From contig JABLUY010000012.1 of the NCBI GenBank assembly GCA_013306675.1, positions 1 to 64,000 of the forward strand: a stretch of 64,000 bases of DNA, written 5' to 3'. This DNA comes from Thraustochytrium sp. TN22. Its lineage: Eukaryota; Sar; Bigyra; Thraustochytrida; Thraustochytriidae. Below, piece after piece: positions 10,065 through 17,820 of this stretch (position 1 is the stretch's first letter; every line of letters starts with the position of its first letter). The notes below the pieces were generated by a model that saw only the letters and a list, made by a program, of their open reading frames with translations, made no database searches and was not told the origin of the DNA. A program made the position numbers and the translations under genes.

Positions 10065-11099
10065 ATGAACCACGTTAACAAGGACCCGGCGCTCATGCGA
10101 GAGAACCGCAACGGGCCGCGCGATATGCTGCCACGCCTCGAGGCCGAACTCCGCAGCAGAGACGCGCAGACGCGAGCTGAGGGGCTCCAGAAGATCGCAA
10201 GCAAGATTGCATCCGCGCCCACCTTTGCCTGCGCGCTTGTCGACTCGCCGCTGCTCGGGGAGCTGGTGCACCTGTTGCACGCGCCCACGCCGGCCGACTT
10301 CCAGCGCGCGCGCGACATCCTGGCCCGCGGGGCACGGCTCCATCCCGCTGTGCTCGATGCGCTCATGACCAACTTCTATCACGACGTCCTTGATGCGGTA
10401 TACGCGCACCCAGAAGACCTCCGCCTCCTGGACATCATCGTCGCCATGAGCCGCAGCACCAGATGGATCGGCAAGCTGCGCGAGAGTGATGATCTCATCG
10501 CCTTTGTCGCCAAGTACGACCGCTTCGTCGTTCTAATGCGCGTCCCGGAGGAGGCCATTGCCCACGGCGCCGTCGACGGAGCGCTGCGCCGTGCGTTTCA
10601 GACCAAGGACCAGACCTCGCAAGAGGATGCTCTGCGCTTCCTCCTGGAAGCCTCCTACTTCCCCAAGGGACGCCAGGCTGCGCTCTCCGCAGTCGAAGCT
10701 CTCGTCGAGCTCGCCGACAACCAGCGCGCCTCCGCGCGAGTGCGCGGGCCCGCGTTTGGAATCCTCTGCAACCTGCTCGTCGAGCCGCTCCACGAGGCAA
10801 AGCACCGTGCCGTGGCCGCCGGCGCGCCTGAGGTCGCCGCACGGGCTCTCACTGCATTTTGCAGGGACTCTGTCCTCAGCACCAGCACAGCCGCCACCTC
10901 GCTCTCGCGCACCGACGCGGACTTCGGACTTTTCGTGCTGCAGCTCATCGCCAGCCTCGCGACCGTTCCAGCAGCCAAGAAAGACCTCGTCCCGCTCGCT
11001 CCCACGCTTCAGGAGACCGCCGCGGCCTGCGCTTCCGTTGCGCCTCTCATGGCCACCTCTGCACGTGCTGCTCTTGACCTTGTTACCCGGACTGTGTAA
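10065..11099 (+). CDS. ARM/HEAT-like alpha-helical repeat protein, function unknown
   Basis: 344-aa single-exon protein made almost wholly of amphipathic helices in armadillo-like pairs, for example RDMLPRLEAELRSRDAQTR, LLGELVHLLHAPTPADF, AVEALVELADNQRASARVRG and PAFGILCNLLVEPL. No signal peptide or membrane segment is seen. The start is the Met of MNHVNKDPAL: the open frame extends upstream, but with lower-quality sequence. Size and fold resemble ARM-type adaptors such as radial spoke RSPH14, but I cannot assign a family. The downstream DNA is transposon-derived, so this gene marks the edge of the gene cluster. Confidence 0.7.
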   Translation: MNHVNKDPALMRENRNGPRDMLPRLEAELRSRDAQTRAEGLQKIASKIASAPTFACALVDSPLLGELVHLLHAPTPADFQRARDILARGARLHPAVLDALMTNFYHDVLDAVYAHPEDLRLLDIIVAMSRSTRWIGKLRESDDLIAFVAKYDRFVVLMRVPEEAIAHGAVDGALRRAFQTKDQTSQEDALRFLLEASYFPKGRQAALSAVEALVELADNQRASARVRGPAFGILCNLLVEPLHEAKHRAVAAGAPEVAARALTAFCRDSVLSTSTAATSLSRTDADFGLFVLQLIASLATVPAAKKDLVPLAPTLQETAAACASVAPLMATSARAALDLVTRTV

Positions 11100-11190
11100 G
11101 AATATAGTAAAGGCCCATTCGCGTTGAGCACCGCAGCATCTACAGACCGCTTATGCGCCGCCGAACGCCAGATGCTGCCGACGCCCAAGA

Positions 11191-11993
11191 TCAAGATGGG
11201 CCTGCGCGAAGTCTGCGAGCCTGTTGCATCTTATCGAAACCGCGGCTCTGGCAGGCAGTCGCGCCCGGTCGTGCAGCAAGCCCAGCCTCGCAACTCAGCG
11301 CTGTGCGGGCACGCGTGCGGCTGCTGCCGGCGTCGGACGCGTCCGTCCGTGATCTAGGTGAGGATGCAGCCAAGCGCGAATCGTCGCCCAAGAGTGATGC
11401 GTCAGGCTGGCTTGCTTGCGGACGTGCGGGCTGCAACTCAGGCCACGACTTCACGGAGGACGCCGATAACAATTTAGCCATGAGGCAAGCTGGCAGGCGT
11501 CCGTGTGCGATCGCAACGAAGATCGCTCCGCGGTCACGGAGTATGAACTCGACGAGCTCGGTGACCGCTCCGTGCAGCTCACGACCACGCAGCGCGAGAA
11601 AGTCCGTGGAGACGAAACGTCCCGCCGGGCTCGTTGCCGTCCGGATGTGGCTCATGGCCGTCGCGACGAACCCCATGCGCAAGGTACACACTGTATCCCT
11701 GCCATGCTGGTCGCTGCCGTCTCAGGCAGAAATTGAAAAGGGTAGGAGCATCAGAGCTCCTTCATCAACCGTGTCATCCCGGAATACGGCCTGCAAGGCC
11801 TCACCAAGTAGAAGGACTTTTTCAAGGACAAAAAGAGCTGGTCTGGAGAGCACAAGACGACTGCGGGCATCGGCGGGAAGCTCATCAGTTGCAGGCTCCC
11901 CCTCCCTGGCATGAATGGTCGGGCGATCCACAGCGCATCGACTGACGGGAATGCGTCCCAGTATCCGTTTGTGCATCTCGGTTCGCTCAGCAC
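11191..11993 (-). mobile_element. Decayed Ty1/Copia-like reverse transcriptase relic
   Basis: On the minus strand at 11993-11751 one frame reads PDQLFLSLKKSFYLVRPCRP and continues to TRLMKEL. This resembles the Copia reverse transcriptase stretch LKKSLYGLKQxPRxWYxRLxxFL. Just before it come DAFPSVDALWIARPFMPGRG, and frames then shift and stop. Further downstream on the same strand (11691-11191) lies an open stretch with GFVATAMSHI that may be more of the element, but no YVDD box could be found. It is interpreted as an old, broken pol fragment in the same orientation as the nearby LTR elements. No intact enzyme is encoded. Confidence 0.5.
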
Positions 11994-12421
11994 TTGCTCC
12001 GGGACCTGTTTTCAGATGTCTACATTCACGTGGCGGAGTGGTCCTACACCATGCTCCGCAGGATACTCTCAAAGTAGACCCGAGCGACAGCCTGCGGTGA
12101 GTCAAGGTGAGCCTGCGTTGCGCTTGCGACGTGCTTTGCGCGGGTGCGTTTTTCGGGGGAAGTCCATCGTGGGGCAGGCTTGCCACACTAGAAAGGCCGG
12201 TCGGCCAGTCTTAGCATGCTAACAGCCATTTAGGGCCTGTCATGATGCAGCCGGCCTTCACTCGCTCGCTGAGCGAAATCAGAGGACGCCCTGTTCAGGC
12301 CTCGTTAGCTTAGAACTGGGTGATCGAGTCGCGAATGTGCGTTGCCGGCCACTGTCCAGGACACTTGTCTGTCGCCCCCCGTCTGGTTTGTTCAGACTCA
12401 CTAGCTTGTGTGTGCGACCAG

Positions 12422-12611
12422 AGTCCCAGGCTGGACGCTCTGCGGGCTCGGGCTTGCCCAAGGCGGCCCTACCCCGCCCCACCTGCTCGGCAAGTACTAG
12501 GCTAGCACGAGAGGGAGAAGATGGTTGAGCTATTCTTGGTCTGCCAGCTGGCCTAGGCTGCGGCGCTGGTCAAGGAGTCGGACCCGGCAGCCAGTGATGA
12601 CGTTGCCTGCT
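12422..12611 (-). repeat. Older LTR copy, part A (split by nested insertion)
   Basis: This segment aligns with the first ~190 bp of the younger LTRs (for example CTGCGGGCTCGGGCTTGCCCAAGGCGGCCCTACC, then AAGATGGTTGAGCTA and CTGGTCAAGGAG) but carries many substitutions. It ends exactly at the target duplication of the younger element and resumes at 15177. Confidence 0.8.
12607..12611. repeat. Target-site duplication, left (CTGCT)
   Basis: CTGCT immediately precedes the TGTCAG end of the element and is repeated at 15172-15176 directly after its other end. Confidence 0.9.
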
Positions 12612-13018
12612 TGTCAGACTGTATGCTCGGCGGGCTCGGGCTCGCCCACGGCGGCCCTACCCCGCNNNNNNNGGCTCGGGCTCGCCCACGGCGGCCCTAC
12701 CCCGCTCCACCTGCTCGGCAAGTACTAGCACGAGAGAGAGAAGATGGTTGAGCTAATCTTGGTCTGCCAGCTGGCCTAGCCTGCGGCGCTGGTCAAGGGG
12801 CTGGAGCCGGCGGCCAGTGACGACATCGCCTGCCCGGCCGTGGTCGGCCAGGTGTACGATCGGGCGGTCATATGGCCAGTCCAGGCTGTCCCTTGGCCTG
12901 CGGCCTCGGCCAGGTCACGGTGCTGTAGTAGCTGGTGAGCACCTCGCCGGTCATGTCGTGCACGTTGCCGTCCTTGCCGCCGTACTTGACCTTGAGTGCC
13001 GGGACTTGCTGGCTGACA
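12612..13018 (-). repeat. 3' LTR (relative to the minus-strand element), with gap artefact
   Basis: From 12673 to 13018 this copy is colinear with 14826-15171 without indels. The first 21 bp are at 12612-12632. Positions 12633-12665 duplicate 12673-12705 around a 7-N gap, so true length is about 367 bp. The Gag ORF runs into this LTR and stops at 12868. Confidence 0.92.
12666..12672. other. Assembly gap (7 N) flanked by a 33-bp overlap
   Basis: Seven N bases lie inside the 3' LTR. The 33 bases before the gap (12633-12665) equal the 33 bases after it (12673-12705), as expected when overlapping contig ends are joined without merging. Confidence 0.95.
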
Positions 13019-14517
13019 CCGCCCCGCAGCGCTTGGCGTGTCGCCAAAAGCGGAGGCGAAAACTTGAGGTAAAGCTTGGCCTTGGACACGCTGGGTGCTG
13101 GAGTAGCTTGTGACAAGAAAGAACTTACACTGTATGTGCCGGCCTTGACTTGAAACTTGACTTGGGACTTGGTCTTTTCCTTCTCGGTTTCTGCAAGGCG
13201 CGTCTCGCAGCAAGCAGAGCCCGAAGATTGTTTCTTGAGTGCAGCGAGGATGCTCTCGGCGATTTGCTGCCCAATGTCAGAGGTCGAGTTGGCGACGGCC
13301 TTGTTGGCGCTCGGCATGACCTGGCGATCGCGATTCGCTACCGGTCGCGCGGGGGGCCGACGCGACGCCGTCTGCTCATAGTCCTTCTTCTGCCTCTTCG
13401 TCGGCCGTCGCGCGTCCTGGCTGCCGGCGCCACGCGCACCCGGCTGCCATGGTCCGAAGACTTCGGTTGAAGCGCGGCGGGCGTCTGCCGTGCAGAAAAG
13501 GGCGAGGTGGCCACGGCCTTGTCGCTTGTTGTCAATGCAGGTCGTGCAGTTGAGGCGGCCGGCGCCCCGGCATTCGGCGGACGGATGCGGCCTGTTGCAG
13601 AAGACGCAGTTGCCCTTCCCGACGTTGGGTGCACGAGCCTGCGCCGTGAAGGCGCTGGGCGGCGAGCGACTTGACCCAGGGCGGCGGTGCGTGTTCCACG
13701 CGTCTCTCAGTGTCGTAAGCACCTCCTCGTGCGTGAAGTTGGCCACGTCGCCGTCCGGGACTAGCCTCCGCTGGACCGCGGCCACCACCTCGGGGTGATC
13801 GGCGAAAGAAGTCACGATGATGCTGAGCAGGAGGGTGGCGCCGATCACGTTGTCCGCGTGGTAGAGCCTGCACAGGCTGTGGTACTCCATCAGCGTGACC
13901 CGGGCCTCGTTGCAGTACTCCTGGATGGTGGGCCCGAGGCTGATGGATGCCAGGCGCTCCGCGTACCGGATGTGGATCGCCGTGAACTCAGCTCGATGGT
14001 CCGAAAGAAGTTGTCGGAGGTCCTGCGGTACGTCAGTGTCCAGGTGCGCGCGGGTGAGCGCGGGCGTGCCACGTGCGTTGTGGTAGACGTAGTTCACTGC
14101 CGCCTGCAGGTTGGCGTCCAGGCGCACATTGCCGGTCGCGTAGTTGGCCAAGTCGCGCACGGTTAGCGTGGAGCCACCCGTGTTGGCCTTGCGCTTGACG
14201 ATGATCTGCTGCAGGTGGTTGCTGATCGCGGTGAACAGCGTGAGCACATCCTTGACGCCCTTGATGTGGACCGTCTTGATGTCCTTGTGCTTGGGGAGGA
14301 TGGCGTGGATTCCGGTGTTCTTGTCATACTTCATGCACGTGCTGATCTCCGGCACCGCGTCCTCGTCCTCCGCGTCCTGCACGCTGAGCGCTGCTACGCC
14401 GTCCGCGACGTCCTGCTCCTCGTGCCTGCGCTTGTTCGTCCTCGTCGGCGCGGGGGGTGGCACCTCCGAGTCCGAATCAGAGTCCGGGGTCCTCGCTGCG
14501 CTCTTCTTCTTGCCCAT
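12868..14517 (-). CDS. gag: Gag-like protein of the LTR retrotransposon
   Basis: About 549 aa from the Met of MGKKKSAART. The N-terminus is Lys/Ser/Asp-rich with a bipartite basic patch (NKRRH). The middle is alpha-helical and capsid-like. A zinc-knuckle-like CVFCNRPHPSAEC (C-X2-C-X3-H-X4-C, from residue 304) is followed by a second Cys/His cluster (CTTC, then H and C in GHLALFC). A basic RPTKRQKK stretch comes next, then an Ala/Lys tail. The last ~50 residues are encoded inside the 3' LTR. No protease, integrase or polymerase motif occurs. The intact length argues for recent selection or a young copy. The upstream reading frame is Arg/Ala-rich and ignored. Confidence 0.75.
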   Translation of the reverse strand: MGKKKSAARTPDSDSDSEVPPPAPTRTNKRRHEEQDVADGVAALSVQDAEDEDAVPEISTCMKYDKNTGIHAILPKHKDIKTVHIKGVKDVLTLFTAISNHLQQIIVKRKANTGGSTLTVRDLANYATGNVRLDANLQAAVNYVYHNARGTPALTRAHLDTDVPQDLRQLLSDHRAEFTAIHIRYAERLASISLGPTIQEYCNEARVTLMEYHSLCRLYHADNVIGATLLLSIIVTSFADHPEVVAAVQRRLVPDGDVANFTHEEVLTTLRDAWNTHRRPGSSRSPPSAFTAQARAPNVGKGNCVFCNRPHPSAECRGAGRLNCTTCIDNKRQGRGHLALFCTADARRASTEVFGPWQPGARGAGSQDARRPTKRQKKDYEQTASRRPPARPVANRDRQVMPSANKAVANSTSDIGQQIAESILAALKKQSSGSACCETRLAETEKEKTKSQVKFQVKAGTYSVSSFLSQATPAPSVSKAKLYLKFSPPLLATRQALRGGVSQQVPALKVKYGGKDGNVHDMTGEVLTSYYSTVTWPRPQAKGQPGLAI

Positions 14518-14804
14518 GATGCCGGCTGGCGCCCTCGGAGCTCCGCTCCGGTCGCGCTGCGCGCGCGCGCGCTGCCGGTGCCCCTCCCTTGCGTGCGCGC
14601 GGCGCTGCGCGCGCGCCGCGTGCCTCACGCTCCTCTCGCGCCCGCGCGCTCGCGCGCTAGCGGCGGTTCGGATTGGGCGGGGGGCGGGTGATGAGGAAGA
14701 TGATGAACGAAGTTTTCTTTGCCGCTGCGCGTGGCCCGCGCTCGGCGCGCACGCGACGGCGGTCTTGGCGAGCTTGCAGCTCGCGTGGTATGGGGCTCAG
14801 AACC

Positions 14805-15171
14805 TGTCAGACTGTATGCTCGGCGGGCTCGGGCTCGCCCACGGCGGCCCTACCCCGCTCCACCTGCTCGGCAAGTACTAGCACGAGAGAGAGAAGATGG
14901 TTGAGCTAATCTTGGTCTGCCAGCTGGCCTAGCCTGCGGCGCTGGTCAAGGGGCTGGAGCCGGCGGCCAGTGACGACATCGCCTGCCCGGCCGTGGTCGG
15001 CCAGGTGTACGATCGGGCGGTCATATGGCCAGTCCAGGCTGTCCCTTGGCCTGCGGCCTCGGCCAGGTCACGGTGCTGTAGTAGCTGGTGAGCACCTCGC
15101 CGGTCATGTCGTGCACGTTGCCGTCCTTGCCGCCGTACTTGACCTTGAGTGCCGGGACTTGCTGGCTGACA
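14805..15171 (-). repeat. 5' LTR (relative to the minus-strand element)
   Basis: 367 bp, bounded by TGTCAG and CTGACA, which form a 6-bp terminal inverted repeat. It matches the other LTR throughout the ungapped part. Promoter elements for the element should lie here, but none is clear. Confidence 0.93.
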
Positions 15172-15176
15172 CTGCT
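15172..15176. repeat. Target-site duplication, right (CTGCT)
   Basis: Matches 12607-12611 and directly follows the CTGACA end of the element. Confidence 0.9.
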
Positions 15177-15340
15177 TGGCCGGGTACAGCACTGTGTACG
15201 GTCAGGCGGTCGTAGGGCCGGCCCTGTCTGTCCCTTGCCCTTCAGCCTTGGTCAGGCTGCAATGATTTAGCAGCTGATGAGAAACTCGCTGGTGGTGTCG
15301 TGCACAATGCCGTACTTGCCGCCGTACTTGACCTTTAGTG
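15177..15340 (-). repeat. Older LTR copy, part B
   Basis: This continues the older LTR interrupted at 12611. Words such as CAGGCGGTCGTAGGGCCGGC, CTGTCCCTTG, GTCGTGCACAATGCCG and CGCCGTACTTGACCTTTAGTG align with the younger LTR at roughly 75-80% by eye. It stops ~25 bp short of the LTR end, where AT-rich DNA begins. Confidence 0.8.
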
Positions 15341-15553
15341 AAAAAATTCCTGATCTCAGGGCATTCTCTTGACAGATTTTTTAAATATAATTAAAAAACA
15401 CTTGAAATATTTTATATGATAAAGTTTAATTCACAGAGGAATATTTTAAAAGTTTAGTTTTGAAAATTTATTTTCAAAAATTAAAATTGCGCTTTTGCCA
15501 AAATATATTTGAAATCTTTATTATTTTATATAAAAATAAAGAAGCTTCAAATA
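15341..15553. other. AT-rich island, possible organellar or foreign insertion
   Basis: About 210 bp dominated by A and T runs (for example TTTTTTAAATATAATTAAAA) inside DNA that is otherwise strongly GC-rich. The edges are abrupt: the left abuts the truncated older LTR and the right abuts the TGTCAG end of a solo LTR. No protein or RNA feature is recognised. Composition suggests mitochondrial or plastid DNA captured in the nucleus, or an AT-rich segment of another element. This is inference. Confidence 0.6.
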
Positions 15554-15931
15554 TGTCAGCCAGCAAGTCCCGGCACTCAAGGTCAAGTACGGCGGCAAGG
15601 ACGGCAACGTGCACGACATGACCGGCGAGGTGCTCACCAGAGCTACTACAGCACCGTGACCTGGCCGAGGCCGCAGGGCAAGGGACAAACGGGGCCGGCC
15701 CTATGACCGCCTCAGGCGATCGTACATCTGGCCGACCACGGCCGGGCAGGCGAAGTCGTCACTGGCTGCCGGCTCCAGCCCCTTGACCAGCGCCGCAGGC
15801 TAGGCCAGCTGGCAGACCAAGATTAGCTCAACCATCTTCTCTCTCTCGTGCTAGTACTTGCCGAGCAGGTGGCGCGGGGTAGGGCCGCCGTGGGCGAGCC
15901 CGAGCGAGCCCGCCGAGCATCCAGTCTTACA
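15554..15931 (+). repeat. Solo LTR, inverted relative to the young element
   Basis: It starts TGTCAGCCAGCAAGTCCC and ends CATCCAGTCTTACA, i.e. the reverse complement of the 14805-15171 LTR with scattered substitutions and small indels. Flanking 5-bp duplications AAATA occur at 15549-15553 and 15932-15936. The copy is full length but has no internal region, so it is a solo LTR left by LTR-LTR recombination. Confidence 0.92.
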
Positions 15932-17820
15932 AAATAGCAGTCAGCAAGTCCCAGCTACGAGCGGGCATTCCAGCCCCTCTCAAAGCTTCTACGCCGAGAT
16001 CATCCCGCCTCAGGGCCGCCGGCATCTCCCAGCACCTTTGCCCATCGCGTGGACCATGTCTGGGACCTCCCGGCGACCTCTGGCTCAGTTTTCAGCAACA
16101 GCGGCGACCTCGGCTCCCCGCGCTGGCCGAGCTACCCCATCGCCGTTCACTACACCAGCGTGGGCACCGCCTCGCAGGCTGCGCCCCACAACAGGCGCAG
16201 AGTGGAAGCGCGCGCGAGCCAGCCGCGTCCGGCTAATATCTTATATCTTAGCAGATCGCCGCCGCCGTCGCCGTGGCGCGAGAGGCAAGAAAAGCCGCCA
16301 GCACAACCGCACGATGAGGCGCCTCTGGCGCCAGGTGGGCCCCGTTACCTCCCAGGAGTACCCCTCGGTCATCACGCGGACAGCCTCCTCGAGCCACAGC
16401 AGCAACATGGACAGCACCCTTCTTGCTCCGCTGCTGTCAAGCACCTGGCCGGCCTGGGCGCCTCCTGGAATTTGACGGCGCCACTGGTGTGTGCTGAAAG
16501 ATCGATTCTCAAAGCTCAAACGGCAAAGAGGGTACAGGCAAATCCGCGCCCCGAGGTGATAAGAACGAGGCATCCTTCGCTCGGGTCGCGGCCTGCACCA
16601 CGTCGCTGTGCGAAACGCCGCACTGGCGTGCACTGCCTCCTCACAGATGAGCGACTTCGCCTCGACGATTTTGACCAGGCAAGCCGCCCCGCTACTCCCC
16701 TCTGCGCAAGCAGCAGAGACTGAGGGCCTAGATTCCTGTGGTTCCTTCTCTCCTTCTTTCTGCAAGCCAGCCGCAGCGCCGCCCTCACTTTATCCTCTGA
16801 GGGCCGCGCCGCGCCGCTGGCCGATTGCCGCCGGCAACCAATTCCCTCAGCTCGCAGCTCAGACAAAGTCTCTCCGTGTGCCGAGCAAGCTCAACAATTA
16901 GCAGATAAGTTCATCGTTTGTTTTTCGCCATTGCCGCAGGCTGTCTACCTCGGGTCGACGGTCCTCGCGAAGTGATCTGCGAGTGTCGCCGGCTCGGACG
17001 CGGGCAAGGCCGCCTTCGCGCCGCTGCACCACCTCGTCGGCAATGAGGTGAGCTGCACGGCTGCGTCCTCGAAGTCAGATCGCGCGCCACTTCGAGGGAT
17101 TGTGGCCGCCGAGTAGGGCGCATCTTCGTACACTCTACCACCGGCAAGGTGCTCATCAGCAACTGATGAAAATGAAAGCACCGTCACTTGGCTCAGGCTA
17201 CAGGACAAAAGGCTGACACGACGGGCCCAAAGTCAATCGAGTACGGTCGGCGGCAAGCACGGCAGAGTGCACGCGACCAGCGGGGTACTCGCCAGCTACT
17301 ACAGACAGAACCACGCACGACCTGGTCCAAGATGAGACGAACGGCTATCTGACCGTCTGGTCGTACTTTACGTACGGCCGACCACGGTCGCCCAGACGAC
17401 AACATCAGGGACTGCCGAGTTTCACTTCTTTTGATGAATTGGCGCCACAAGTCAGGCCTGACATCAAATTGCCTGTTTCCCTCTCTCTCTCTCTCTCTCT
17501 CTCCATCTCTCTCTTGTCGCTCCGAAGCCGAGCTTGCTTCTCAAAGCACGAAGCTGAAGCGATAGCCGACCAGGAAGGAGACCTTGCAAGAAACAGCAGC
17601 GAGTGCGCGCACGGAGGCAAGCCAGGGGCGAAGTTGCACGCCCATCATTTTTACCAGTTCACTGTGCTTCATCACTTGCTGTTATCATGACAAAAATCAG
17701 GGATCGAGTTAGTCCCGCAGGTCACACGCAGCAGCGAGAATGGTCCGCAGCTCGCATCATCCTGCACAGGCGCTTGGCCTCGAGAGGCGCGCATGCTGGA
17801 CGAAAAGGATCGTGCATACT
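15932..17820. other. Transposon-derived intergenic DNA
   Basis: No intact gene is seen. Just after the solo LTR, GTCAGCAAGTCCCAGC resembles an LTR start again. Open frames at 16050-16480 (for example SYPIAVHYTSVGTASQ) do not match a family I know and break repeatedly. Decayed LTR pieces occupy 17120-17415. A TC microsatellite sits at 17481-17512. The rest holds nothing I can name and includes the 3' flank of the metalloprotease gene. Confidence 0.5.
17120..17415 (+). repeat. Two decayed LTR fragments of the same family
   Basis: At 17210-17300, GAGTACGGTCGGCGGCAAGC and GCCAGCTACTACAG align with the LTR words AAGTACGGCGGCAAGG and ACCAGCTACTACAG. At 17365-17400, TACGGCCGACCACGGTCGCC matches TGGCCGACCACGGCCGGG. 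A second, older piece at 17135-17205 has CCGGCAAGGTGCTCATCAGC and GTCACTTGGCTCAGGC. Both are in the orientation of the solo LTR. Ends and duplications are lost. Confidence 0.55.

Larger units (their letters stand above)
12612..15171 (-). mobile_element. Young gag-only LTR retrotransposon (TR-GAG-like)
   Basis: A complete element lies between the CTGCT target duplications. Two direct LTRs (12612-13018 with an assembly artefact; 14805-15171, 367 bp) start TGTCAG and end CTGACA, and they look identical by eye, so insertion is recent. The 1.8-kb internal region carries one Gag-like ORF on the minus strand and no protease, integrase, reverse transcriptase or RNase H. A short G-rich GCGGGGCGG abuts the 3' LTR as a possible polypurine tract. 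I could not name a primer-binding site with confidence. Gag-only elements of this layout (TR-GAG) are known from plants and rely on enzymes supplied in trans. A 5-bp duplication fits Copia-type integrase. Confidence 0.9.

Noticed and set aside
14770-14804. Primer-binding site next to the 5' LTR
   Set aside because: GGTTCTGAGCCCC on the minus strand follows the LTR, but it lacks the TGG start expected for pairing with a tRNA CCA end, so no tRNA is named.
14460-15200. A CRISPR-like or integron-like array from the repeated LTR segments
   Set aside because: The repeats are only LTR copies with target duplications; no spacers and no cas genes in this eukaryotic context.
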